Below are positions 15,810 to 23,776 of a stretch of DNA of 45,068 nt, one piece after another. The translations under genes and the position numbers were made by a program. Under the pieces are notes generated by a model that saw only the letters and a program-made list of their open reading frames with translations, did no database searches and was not told the origin of the DNA. This DNA is from Selenomonadaceae bacterium (lineage in GTDB: Bacteria; Bacillota; Negativicutes; Selenomonadales; Selenomonadaceae), in contig JAQYBD010000025.1 in the NCBI GenBank assembly GCA_029338835.1, forward strand, positions 1 through 45,068, in the 5' to 3' direction. Position 1 is the stretch's first letter, and the number at the start of each line of letters is the position of its first letter.

Positions 15810-16367
15810 ATGTATACGCTTTCCACAAATGAATTCCAGGGCAAGAAGCCGCAGATCCATGAAGAGGCTTTTATCGCACCGCAGGTTTTCCTGTCTGGCG
15901 ATGTACGCGTCGGGCGTTTCTCGAGCCTATGGCCGGGCGTCGTAGCGCGTGGTGATGTCAATTATATCGAGGTCGGCGAATGCTCGAATGTCCAGGATCT
16001 CGTCTGCCTGCATGTCGCTGATGAGAATCCGTGCATCATCGGGGATTATGTGACGATCGGCCATGGTGCCGTGGTACATGGCTGCGAGATCGCGGATCAC
16101 GTACTCATCGGCATGAATGCGACGGTGCTGACGGGCGCGAAGATTGGCCGCGGATCCATCATTGCGGCAGGAGCGCTGGTCCGCGAGAACCAGGTCATCC
16201 CCGAGAATTCGCTCGTAGTCGGCGTGCCGGGCAAGGTCGTGCGCACACAGGATCGTATCGAGACAATCCATGCGCAGGCCATCAAGTACAAATGTGAGTG
16301 GGCCATCGGCTATGGCGTGAAGCCCGATATCGAGGGCGAACTCTATCATGGGGAAAAAATCATCTGA
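15810..16367 (+). CDS. Gamma-carbonic anhydrase family protein (YrdA/PaaY type)
   Basis: Trimeric left-handed beta-helix protein of 185 residues made of hexapeptide repeats (for example VFLSGDVRVGRFSSLWPGVV, VLIGMNATVLTGAKIGRG). The metal ligands expected for gamma-class carbonic anhydrases are visible as one His in LVCLHVAD and two in TIGHGAVVHGC. Proteins of this group hydrate CO2 or act on thioesters; the exact substrate cannot be told from the sequence. AAAGGGTGG lies 5 bases before the start. Its 3' end overlaps the convergent glycosylase gene by 8 bases, and no terminator is seen between them. Confidence 0.88.
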   Translation: MYTLSTNEFQGKKPQIHEEAFIAPQVFLSGDVRVGRFSSLWPGVVARGDVNYIEVGECSNVQDLVCLHVADENPCIIGDYVTIGHGAVVHGCEIADHVLIGMNATVLTGAKIGRGSIIAAGALVRENQVIPENSLVVGVPGKVVRTQDRIETIHAQAIKYKCEWAIGYGVKPDIEGELYHGEKII

Positions 16368-16851
16368 CGATGACGGCACCCCAGGCTTCAAGCAGCATCG
16401 GCAGACGCCAGCGGGCGTTGGCCGGGCTGGTTGAGGGCAGGGCATGGAAGTCCAGGTCCGTGCGTTTCAGGAGGTTTTTGTTGAAGCGCTTGAAGGCCTG
16501 AGCGGATTTGCCGCCGTTGAAGCAGATGGTGTGAAGGTTTGGATAGGTTTGGAGCAGGGCAGTGAAATCATTGCCCTGCTCGTTTTGTATGGCGGAGTCG
16601 AGGCTGCCAGCGCGCTCGCAGGTGCCGATGGAGTCCCAGAGGGCGATGTGATGGCGCAGGAGCATCTGCAGTTTTTCCGGATAGGTCTGTGGCAGCGTTT
16701 CGCCGAGGAGTGTGGCCATCATGGGCCAGAAGCGGTTCTGGGGATGGGCGTAGTACTGCTCTTCCTGCAGGGATTTGACGCCGGGCATGGAACCGAGGAT
16801 CAGTGTGTGGCAGTTTTCATCAATGCTCGGCGGGAAGCCAATACAGAGCAT
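16360..16851 (-). CDS. DNA-deoxyinosine glycosylase (uracil-DNA glycosylase superfamily)
   Basis: Base-excision repair enzyme that removes deaminated bases, most likely hypoxanthine. The 163-residue protein carries the superfamily motif 1 as LILGSMPGVKSL, the typical YYAHPQNRFW segment and a C-terminal motif 2 region with STSPANA. The start is the ATG at 16851-16849, preceded by AAAGGA; a longer frame to 16908 would overlap the previous gene. It is the last gene of a minus-strand cluster, 16 bases after the MalY gene, and overlaps the stop of the carbonic anhydrase gene. Whether it also accepts uracil is not decidable here. Confidence 0.85.
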   Translation of the reverse strand: MLCIGFPPSIDENCHTLILGSMPGVKSLQEEQYYAHPQNRFWPMMATLLGETLPQTYPEKLQMLLRHHIALWDSIGTCERAGSLDSAIQNEQGNDFTALLQTYPNLHTICFNGGKSAQAFKRFNKNLLKRTDLDFHALPSTSPANARWRLPMLLEAWGAVIVR

Positions 16852-16867
16852 CGTGGTCAGTCCTTTC

Positions 16868-18043
16868 TTATCGATGGGCGAAAGCGGCCTTGAGGTGCTG
16901 GAGACCATTCTCGAGGGTCTTCCAGGGGCAGGCGATGTTTATCCGCTGGAAGTTGGAGCCGGCGGAGCCGAAGATGTGGCCGCTGTCGAGCCAGAGGTTG
17001 GCTTTATGGATGATGATGTCGTCGAGTTCTTTGTCGCTGAGGCCATAGGCGGAGAAATCGAGCCAGAGGAGGTAGGTGCCTTCGGGTTCGATGAGCTTGA
17101 CTTTGGGCATGTTTTCGGCGAGGAAAGCTTTTGTTTTCTGGTAGTTCGTCTCGATGTAAGCCAGGAGTTCCTGGAGCCATTCGCCGCCGTGTTCGTAGGC
17201 GGCCTGTGCGGCAAAGAGTCCCAGGGCGTTTGGCTGGCTGTAGCCGGCTGAGAGGACCTCAGCGCGGAATTTCCGGCGCAGCTTGTCGTTTTCAATGAAG
17301 ATGTTGGAAATCTGCAGTCCGGCGAGGTTGAAGGTCTTGGACGGCGAGGTGCAGGTGATCGTGCGTGCGGCGATTTCCGGAGACAGAGAGGCCAGTACCG
17401 TATGATGGAAGCCGGGGCGCACGAATTCATGGTGGATCTCGTCGGCGACGATGAGGACTTCGTGGCGCGCGCAGATATCGGCGATGTGCAGCAGTTCCTC
17501 TTTTGTCCAGACGCGGCCAGCCGGATTGTGGGGACTGCAGAGCAGGAAGAGCTTGACGTTCCCGTTCGTGATCTTCTGCTCGAAGTCGGCAAAGTCGATT
17601 TCGTAGTGGCCGTCCTTCAGGACGAGCGGGCTGTTGACGAGTTTGCGGCCATTCTGCACGATGACCTCTGTGAAGGGATAGTAGACGGGCTGCTGCAGGA
17701 GTACGCCGTCTCCCGGGGATGTGAAGCAGCGTACGGCAGAGGCCAGGGCAAAGACGACGCCCGGCGTCATGATGAGGGCGCGGGGGCTCGGTGCCCAGCC
17801 GTGATGTTCCTTCATCCAGTTCACGATGATAGCTCTATAGGATTCCTTGGGGTCGGTGTAGCCGAAGATGCCGTGCTGGACGCGGCGCGTGAGTTCGTCG
17901 ATGACGGGCTGCGGCGTACGGAAATCCATGTCGGCCACCCAGAAAGGCAGGATGTCTTTGGGATAGCCGCGTTCGGCGGCAAAGTCGTATTTGAGGCAGG
18001 AAGTGCCGCGGCGGTCAATGAGTTCGTCAAAATTCGTGGTCAT
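16868..18043 (-). CDS. MalY/PatB-type PLP-dependent C-S lyase (cystathionine beta-lyase)
   Basis: Fold-type-I PLP enzyme of 391 residues, aminotransferase-like in sequence but of the MalY/PatB subgroup that cleaves cystathionine or cysteine to release homocysteine or sulfide. The N-terminal FWVADMDF and the HGIFGYTD region are typical of the subgroup; the PLP lysine is K236 in TSPSKTFNLAGLQ and the PLP-aspartate lies in VADEIHHEF. GAGGG precedes the start by 6 bases. It lies 45 bases after the trans-sulfuration gene, so the pair probably makes homocysteine from cysteine through cystathionine. Confidence 0.88.
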   Translation of the reverse strand: MTTNFDELIDRRGTSCLKYDFAAERGYPKDILPFWVADMDFRTPQPVIDELTRRVQHGIFGYTDPKESYRAIIVNWMKEHHGWAPSPRALIMTPGVVFALASAVRCFTSPGDGVLLQQPVYYPFTEVIVQNGRKLVNSPLVLKDGHYEIDFADFEQKITNGNVKLFLLCSPHNPAGRVWTKEELLHIADICARHEVLIVADEIHHEFVRPGFHHTVLASLSPEIAARTITCTSPSKTFNLAGLQISNIFIENDKLRRKFRAEVLSAGYSQPNALGLFAAQAAYEHGGEWLQELLAYIETNYQKTKAFLAENMPKVKLIEPEGTYLLWLDFSAYGLSDKELDDIIIHKANLWLDSGHIFGSAGSNFQRINIACPWKTLENGLQHLKAAFAHR

Positions 18044-18088
18044 GAAAATCCCTCGCTTTCGTAATGGGAGTCGTGTTTTTAAGGTTGT

Positions 18089-19228
18089 TCAACGGTTCAG
18101 GGCCTGATCGAGATCGGCGATGAGATCCTCGCTGTCTTCAATGCCGATGGAGAGCCGCAGCAGGCGTTCATCGAGCCCGGTGCGTGCCAGGAGTTCCCGG
18201 GGCATCTCAGCATGGGTCTGAGCCAGCGGATACGTCAGCAGGCTTTCGACACCGCCCAGGCTTTCGGCAAAGGCGATGAGCCGGATGCGTTCAAGCATGG
18301 CTTGGGCGAGTTCCGGTGTCTTGACCTTGAAGGAGATCATGCTGCCGTTGCCTGTAGCCTGGCGTTGCTGCAGGGCATGTCCCGGATGAGAAGGCAGGCC
18401 GACATAGTAGACGTCCGTGACATTTTCCTGCGCAGCCAGCCATTCGGCAATCTTCAGGGCGTTCTGGGCCTGGCGTTCGACGCGGATGCCGAGTGTCTTG
18501 ATGCTGCGCAGCAGCAGCCAGGAGTCCATGGGCGAGAGATTCGGTCCTTCGGATTTGATGAGGAGTTCAAGTTTTTTGCCGTAAGCGGCGTCTTTGTCCG
18601 CGATCGCGATGATACCGGCAATGATGTCGTTGTGGCCGCAGAGGTCTTTGGTGCCGCTGTGGACGACGATATCGGCACCGAGTGTCAAAGGTTTCTGGAA
18701 ATGCGGCGAGAGGAACGTGTTGTCAACCGTGAGCAGGGCGTCATGTGCATGGGCGAGTTTTGCGAGAGCTTCAATATCGCTGATGCGCATCATCGGGTTG
18801 GAGGGCGTCTCGATGAAGAACATGCGCGTTTCGGGCCGGATCTTGGCTTCGACTGCCGCGAGGTCAGAGGTATCGACGTAATCGAATTCCAGGCCGTAGG
18901 CGCTGTAGATGTCGTTGACGAGGCGCACGGTGCCGCCGTAGAGGTCCTCAGACAGCAGGATGTGGTCGCCAGGCTGCAGGAGGTGCAGAGCCATATTGAT
19001 GGCAGCCATGCCGGAAGAGAGTGCCCAGGCGCGCGAAGCACGCTCGAGCCTGGCGACGGTGAGTTCAAGTTCATGGCGTGTTGGATTGTCCACACGGCCG
19101 TAGTCGTAGCCCGTACTCTGCTTGAAGCCGGGGTGACGGTACGTGGCCGAGAGATAAATCGGGTCGCTGATGGCACCGGTTGAGTCGTACTGATGACAGC
19201 CGTGTACTTCCAGGGAAAAATCTTTCAT
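18089..19228 (-). CDS. Trans-sulfuration enzyme (cystathionine gamma-synthase/lyase family)
   Basis: Cys/Met-metabolism PLP enzyme, 379 residues. The family hallmarks are YDYGRVDNPTR, the SSGMAAI glycine loop, the ETPSNP segment and the PLP lysine K194 in HSGTKDLCGHNDII. With the adjacent MalY-type lyase, cystathionine gamma-synthase (O-acyl-homoserine + cysteine to cystathionine) is the most economical reading; gamma-lyase or O-acetylhomoserine sulfhydrylase cannot be excluded. AAGGAG is present but 11 bases from the start. The 94-base upstream spacer contains an AT-rich near-symmetric stretch (TAAACATGTATGA) that could be an operator; no SAM riboswitch or T-box is visible. Confidence 0.85.
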   Translation of the reverse strand: MKDFSLEVHGCHQYDSTGAISDPIYLSATYRHPGFKQSTGYDYGRVDNPTRHELELTVARLERASRAWALSSGMAAINMALHLLQPGDHILLSEDLYGGTVRLVNDIYSAYGLEFDYVDTSDLAAVEAKIRPETRMFFIETPSNPMMRISDIEALAKLAHAHDALLTVDNTFLSPHFQKPLTLGADIVVHSGTKDLCGHNDIIAGIIAIADKDAAYGKKLELLIKSEGPNLSPMDSWLLLRSIKTLGIRVERQAQNALKIAEWLAAQENVTDVYYVGLPSHPGHALQQRQATGNGSMISFKVKTPELAQAMLERIRLIAFAESLGGVESLLTYPLAQTHAEMPRELLARTGLDERLLRLSIGIEDSEDLIADLDQALNR

Positions 19229-19322
19229 AGAAACAAAAACTCCTTTGTATGATATCCGCTCTAATTACATATTAAACATGTATGATATATTAAATTTATT
19301 ATAAAGGCTGAACGGGAGGATG

Positions 19323-19985
19323 TCAATCGCTTGCTTTGTTATCTTTCGGGCAGGGCAGTGCAAGGCAGGTGCGCGCGCCTTTGACTGCCGTAAAATTGGC
19401 ACTGGTGAGGTCAGTGAGTTCTGTCAGCCGCGTTTCGACTTCCTCTGGCGGCAGCAGCAGATGCAGCGTGACGTTTTCGCCGTATTCGCTCTCGCCGTGG
19501 CGGATCTCCTGCTGGCGCAGCCAGTGTTCGACAGTGGACAGCAGGTCGTAGCCGACGGTCACGGCGACTTCCTGGAACGGTGTCATGGCGATATGCGTGG
19601 CTGCATCGAGGCCGAGGACGGCCGCATGACCATATGCGCGGATGAGGCCGCCGGCGCCGAGTTTGATGCCGCCGAAGTAGCGCGTGACAACGATGACGAC
19701 GTCGGTCAGCTCATTCTTCCTGATGGCTTCGAGGATGGGATTGCCGGCTGTGCCGCCCGGTTCCCCGTCATCGTTCGATTTCTGCTTGTCGCCGCGCGGC
19801 CCGAGTACCCAGGCTGAGCAGTTGTGGCGTGCATCGAAGTACTTCTTTTTCATGGCCTGCACGAAAGCCCGTGCTTCTTCTTCCGTTTCCACATGGCGCA
19901 GATGCGTGATGAATTTTGATTTCTGGATTTCGTAATGGGTGACGAGAGCATCGTCCTGTTCCTGTATAGTTCGATATGTTTGCAT
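19323..19985 (-). CDS. YigZ/IMPACT family protein
   Basis: Conserved cytosolic protein of 220 residues. The N-terminal UPF0029 domain shows KSKFITHLRHVETEEEA, the ARHNCSAW segment, DDGEPGGTAGNPIL and VTRYFGGIKLGAGGL, which are the diagnostic blocks. A second ferredoxin-like domain (about 140-205) follows. The biochemical role is not settled for the family; links to translation control have been proposed for the eukaryotic relatives. AAAGGA lies 8 bases before the start. It precedes the trans-sulfuration gene by 94 bases but likely has its own transcript. Confidence 0.92.
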   Translation of the reverse strand: MQTYRTIQEQDDALVTHYEIQKSKFITHLRHVETEEEARAFVQAMKKKYFDARHNCSAWVLGPRGDKQKSNDDGEPGGTAGNPILEAIRKNELTDVVIVVTRYFGGIKLGAGGLIRAYGHAAVLGLDAATHIAMTPFQEVAVTVGYDLLSTVEHWLRQQEIRHGESEYGENVTLHLLLPPEEVETRLTELTDLTSANFTAVKGARTCLALPCPKDNKASD

Positions 19986-20200
19986 GGTATATTCCTTTCG
20001 CTGGATTCTTTTCTATAATTATAGTATAGAATAACGAGCGATGTATAGGATGGGATTTTGTCAAAATTTAATTCCGGAAGCTATGGTAATTCGATTCGTT
20101 TTGTAGTATCCTTTAGTAGAAATAATGGAAGTGTCGCGGATGGCATTGCTATACAAATCACAGATTGAAGCGGCACTGGGAAGGTTGTGTTATTAAGGTC

Positions 20201-21580
20201 ATGAACGAGTCGAAAATGAACAGAGGGCTGAAGAATCGCCATCTGCAGCTGATTTCCCTCGGTGGGGTCATCGGCAGTGGCTATTTTCTCGGTACGGGGT
20301 ATGTCCTCGAAAAAGCAGGTCCAGCTGCGATACTTGCGTATCTTCTGGGTGGCGTCATCGTATTGTGCGTCATGCTTTGCCTGGCGGAACTGGCTGTCGA
20401 TAAGCCGGTTTCGGGTTCTTTTGTCACGTACGCGAAAGAGCATATTTCTTCGACCTGGGCGTGTGGAGTAGGCTGGGCCTACTGGACGACCTGGGTGGCG
20501 TACGTTCCGTCGGAGATGATTGCCGCTGGCATCATCATGAATCATTTTTTGCCGGAAGTCAGTCAGCTCTGGTGGGCTGTATTCTTCGGACTCCTGGTGA
20601 CAATCCTGAATCTGTTTCATGTCGACAAGTTCGGCGAGAGCGAGTTTTGGTTATCCTTGATCAAGATCGTAGCACTTGGTGCGTTCAGCATCGTGGCAGG
20701 CCTCATCTGTCTGGGCCTCATCGGCGATCAGGGGTATATCGGTACGAAAGTCCTGCTTGGAGGCGGGGGCTTTGCACCGAATGGCTACTGGTCCATTGTT
20801 TTGACCATGGTCATCATCCTCGTCAATTTCCAGGGAACGGAAATCATTGGCCTGGCAGCCGGGGAATGTGAGAAACCGGAAAAGAGTATCCCGATTGCTG
20901 TCCGCAATGTGACGTGGCGCATCATCGCGCTCTACATCATCCCGATTTCCCTTCTGATTTCGATCCTGCCATGGGATCAGGCTTCGCTGGAAGAAAGCGT
21001 CTTCGCTGCCGCTGTCTCGCATTATGGCTTTACGCACTTCGGTGCATTCTTTGCGTTCGTCATCCTGACGGCCGCCATCTCGTGTTCGAATTCTGGTCTC
21101 TACGGTGCGGCACGGGCCCTGCATGCACTGGCTCGCATGGATATGGCGCCGCATACGCTCGGGCACATCAACAAGAATGGCATGCCGTCGCGTTCCATCC
21201 TCGTTTCCATCTGTGCCTGCTGGGCCGTCATCCTGCTCTATTCGTTCAATCCGGATTCTGCGCTTTACACGTATCTGCTCGCCGTTTCGGGCTTTACGGG
21301 CGCCATTGCCTGGATCTCGATCTGCTGGAGCCAGTATCGCAGTCGCAAGCAGCGCATGGCAGCGGGAACGGTGGAAACACTTCGTTACAAGACGCCGTTC
21401 TTCCCGTATGTGACGCTCTTTGGTATCTGGGCACAGGTGTTCTGCCTTGTAGTCATGGTCTTTGATCCTGAGCTTAGGGAGTCCCTGTATGCCGGCATCC
21501 CGATGCTCGTCATCCCGATGGCCTGGTATCGTCTGCGTCAGCGTCGCCGCACGACAAGTACTGCGCGTGTCCTGCACTGA
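20201..21580 (+). CDS. Amino-acid permease, APC superfamily (AAT type)
   Basis: Inner-membrane amino-acid/proton symporter with 12 predicted helices, about 459 residues. The N-terminal signature HLQLISLGGVIGSGYFLGTG is that of the AAT group (LysP, GabP, AroP and relatives). GAFFAFVILTAAISCSNSG and CEKPEKSIPIAVRNV are further marks. Substrate cannot be told. The start is uncertain: ATG at 20201 has only AAGG 2 bases away or GGGAAGG 16 bases away, and the ATG at 20216 has no clear site. The upstream 200 bases carry no T-box or lysine riboswitch that I can see. A perfect terminator follows at 21602, so the gene is monocistronic. Confidence 0.88.
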   Translation: MNESKMNRGLKNRHLQLISLGGVIGSGYFLGTGYVLEKAGPAAILAYLLGGVIVLCVMLCLAELAVDKPVSGSFVTYAKEHISSTWACGVGWAYWTTWVAYVPSEMIAAGIIMNHFLPEVSQLWWAVFFGLLVTILNLFHVDKFGESEFWLSLIKIVALGAFSIVAGLICLGLIGDQGYIGTKVLLGGGGFAPNGYWSIVLTMVIILVNFQGTEIIGLAAGECEKPEKSIPIAVRNVTWRIIALYIIPISLLISILPWDQASLEESVFAAAVSHYGFTHFGAFFAFVILTAAISCSNSGLYGAARALHALARMDMAPHTLGHINKNGMPSRSILVSICACWAVILLYSFNPDSALYTYLLAVSGFTGAIAWISICWSQYRSRKQRMAAGTVETLRYKTPFFPYVTLFGIWAQVFCLVVMVFDPELRESLYAGIPMLVIPMAWYRLRQRRRTTSTARVLH

Positions 21581-21601
21581 GTCTTATAGAGTTTTGCATC
21601 G

Positions 21602-21644
21602 ATCAGCCGCTTGGTTCCACTGGAATCCAGGCGGCTGATTTTTT
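21602..21644 (+). terminator. Terminator of the amino-acid permease gene
   Basis: ATCAGCCGC-TTGG (21602-21614) pairs with CCAG-GCGGCTGAT (to 21639) with one T-G wobble, followed by TTTTTT. Confidence 0.88.
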
Positions 21645-21694
21645 AGGCAGGAATCATATGTAATCTTTTTTTATATAAAAAGGTATGATATTTA

Positions 21695-21725
21695 TTGACA
21701 CGAGTAGTATCTTTTTTTGTATAAT
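21695..21725 (+). promoter_or_regulatory. Promoter of manA
   Basis: A consensus TTGACA (21695-21700) and a consensus TATAAT (21720-21725) are separated by 19 bases, two longer than optimal. Start of transcription would be near 21732, about 33 bases before the TTG start codon. Confidence 0.65.
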
Positions 21726-21764
21726 ACAATCAGTTTCATCAGTTGAGAACAGGGGATGACGGTT

Positions 21765-22727
21765 TTGTATCCAATGAAATTGCGGGCACCGCTCAAGGAC
21801 TATATTTGGGGTGGCACGAAACTCAAGACGGATTATGGTAAAGAGACAGACCTCGATAAGGTATCGGAATCGTGGGAACTCGCCTGCCACAAGGATGGCA
21901 TGAGCATCATCGAGAATGGTTCGGAGAAGGGGCGCACGCTCAAGTCATATCTTGATGAAGCCGGCCAGGGAATCCTCGGTGAACATGCGAAGAGGTTCCC
22001 GTATTTCCCGCTGCTCATCAAACTCATCGATGCGAAGGATAATCTCTCGGTGCAGGTGCATCCGGACAATGACTATGCGATGCGCGTCGAGGGTGAATTC
22101 GGCAAGACCGAGATGTGGTACATCGTCGACTGTGAGCCGGGTGCGACACTGATTTATGGCTTCAAGTACGAGATCACAAAAGAGGAATTTGAACGCCGTA
22201 TTGCCGACAATACATTGCTCGAGGTCTGCAATCAGGTGCCGGTCCACAAGGGGGATGTGTTCTTCATCGAATCGGGGACGCTGCATGCCATCGGCAAGGG
22301 AATCACCATCTGCGAGATCCAGCAGAATTCGAATACGACGTACCGTGTTTACGATTACGGCCGTGTGGGCAAGGATGGCAAGCCGCGCGAACTCCATGTC
22401 AAGAAGGCGATTGATGTCACGAATCTTGAGCCGGTCAAGGAACGTCCAAGACTTGATGCCGTCGTCGACATCTTTGCGGATACGAAGGCGCGCTTGCTGG
22501 CTTCGTGCGAATATTTCACGGTATATGGACTCGAGGTGGATGGCACGAGCCATCTGACGGCAGGTATGGATTCGTTCCAGAGCTTTACTGTGCTTGAGGG
22601 CCAGGTGACACTCAAGTGCGGCGAGACAGAGCTGACGTTTACCAAGGGCGAGTCGTCATTCCTGCCCGCAGGTCTTGGCTCTTATATGCTTTCCGGTAAG
22701 GCTAGCTTGATATTGAGTAAGATTTGA
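21765..22727 (+). CDS. manA: Mannose-6-phosphate isomerase, class I
   Basis: Zinc metalloenzyme that interconverts mannose-6-phosphate and fructose-6-phosphate, 320 residues. The zinc ligands are in LSVQVHPDN, the KTEMWY glutamate and the GTLHAIG histidine; KDYIWGG near the N-terminus is typical of the Firmicute form. Two starts are possible. ATG at 21756 abuts AGGGG (21751-21755) with no spacing, whereas TTG at 21765 is 9 bases from it and gives a protein beginning (M)YPMKL, as in relatives; I chose TTG. It is monocistronic and feeds mannose into glycolysis or supplies precursors for GDP-mannose. Confidence 0.93.
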   Translation: MYPMKLRAPLKDYIWGGTKLKTDYGKETDLDKVSESWELACHKDGMSIIENGSEKGRTLKSYLDEAGQGILGEHAKRFPYFPLLIKLIDAKDNLSVQVHPDNDYAMRVEGEFGKTEMWYIVDCEPGATLIYGFKYEITKEEFERRIADNTLLEVCNQVPVHKGDVFFIESGTLHAIGKGITICEIQQNSNTTYRVYDYGRVGKDGKPRELHVKKAIDVTNLEPVKERPRLDAVVDIFADTKARLLASCEYFTVYGLEVDGTSHLTAGMDSFQSFTVLEGQVTLKCGETELTFTKGESSFLPAGLGSYMLSGKASLILSKI

Positions 22728-22907
22728 ATCTTGGGGAATTGAAGGATCGGTTGGCTTTTGCTAGCTCCCATAAGTCCGCCATCCTGGAGGCTGAGCAGCT
22801 CACCTTTTTGATGATGGCCGTTTTTTGAGTATTGGCAGGTTCATCCTTGCGGCAATGAGCGGACATTCCGCATCATCAGCATCCGCTGACATTTTGCTTC
22901 GTGCAAT

Positions 22908-22938
22908 AAAAAAACAGCAAGCACTTTCGTGAGATTGC
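22908..22938 (-). terminator. Terminator of the minus-strand membrane-protein gene
   Basis: On the minus strand GCAATCTCAC-GAAA-GTGCTTGC forms an imperfect stem followed by an uninterrupted run of seven T, 16 bases after the stop of the gene at 22954. Confidence 0.65.
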
Positions 22939-22953
22939 CATTTCTTTCTCCGC

Positions 22954-23640
22954 TTATGATGGATCTTTTTCCGGTACCTTTTCCGCTCCATCCTGCTCAT
23001 CGGGCAGGGAGAGGTAGCTGCGGATGGCGGCAATCTCGTCGGCGACGAAAAGGCCAGCTGGGGATTCACGGATCATGACGGCCTGGAGCTGGCGGCTCTG
23101 CTCTTCCTGATCCTCGCTGCGCAGATTCGCGGGGTCTGCTGCAGCCCGCGTCAGGGCAATGGCACGGTGCTGGGCTTCGGCATATTCGTGGGTCTTGCGG
23201 ATGACTTCGGTAGCTTCATCGTAGCAGGCATCGTTGAGAGCGAGTGGCGGCGTATGCTTCTCAATGCGGTCTGCGAGCTGCTGGCTGTCCTGTTCGAGCT
23301 GAGAGAGGCGCAGGTAGGTTGTCTGGATGCTGATATTGTCTTCCTTGAAGTTTTCCAGGATCTGGTGATACCATTGCCAGTTATGGTCGAGGCTGTCGAT
23401 ATCTTTCTGGTAGCTTTCATACCAGTTGGCGAATGTCTGCTGCTGTTCCATCATGGCATAGCGGTCTTCGGGGCTCAGGCTGGTTTCGGGATGCCTGGTG
23501 CTGGGCCATATGAAGAAGACGACAGCACTCGTAAGGCAGAGCATGAGGAAAAAGCAGATAAAAATCTTGCGGCTCGGGATATAGTGATAGAGCAGTGCCA
23601 GCAGTATGACAGCAATGATGGCGCCAATCAGAAGAAGCAT
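22954..23640 (-). CDS. Membrane-anchored coiled-coil protein, unknown function
   Basis: I do not recognise this 228-residue protein. Two transmembrane helices are close to the N-terminus (about 2-18, LLLIGAIIAVILLALLY, and 25-45). The remaining 180 residues are hydrophilic and helical, with long heptad-like stretches (ILENFKEDNIS, LSQLEQDSQQLADRIE), so a cytosolic or periplasmic coiled coil is likely. It ends with acidic and proline-rich residues. The start is the ATG at 23640-23638, preceded by GGAGGG at a spacing of 7; the frame from 23655 contains that site. It is convergent with manA and divergent from the ABC transporter gene, so it stands alone. No similarity to secretion or division proteins is strong enough to name. 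Confidence 0.7.
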   Translation of the reverse strand: MLLLIGAIIAVILLALLYHYIPSRKIFICFFLMLCLTSAVVFFIWPSTRHPETSLSPEDRYAMMEQQQTFANWYESYQKDIDSLDHNWQWYHQILENFKEDNISIQTTYLRLSQLEQDSQQLADRIEKHTPPLALNDACYDEATEVIRKTHEYAEAQHRAIALTRAAADPANLRSEDQEEQSRQLQAVMIRESPAGLFVADEIAAIRSYLSLPDEQDGAEKVPEKDPS

Positions 23641-23723
23641 GAAGTTTCCCTCCAATTATATATTTCAGGATCTGTACATGTTCCTATTCTATCATAAAGT
23701 GTGCAGCAGGGACAGGGGAGCCC

Positions 23724-23752
23724 TTGCGGGATGCAGCGGAAAGGGCTATACT
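23724..23752 (+). promoter_or_regulatory. Candidate promoter of the YddA-type ABC gene
   Basis: TTGCGG (23724-23729) and TATACT (23747-23752) are 17 bases apart and lie 25 bases before the TTG start codon. Confidence 0.5.
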
Positions 23753-23776
23753 TGAGTTCATCAAGGATGTGATAGA

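Noticed and set aside
19229..20200. SAM riboswitch or T-box for the sulfur genes and the amino-acid permease
   Set aside because: I looked for the conserved GA-rich cores and the T-box bulge sequence (TGGnACC-like) in both leaders and saw none.
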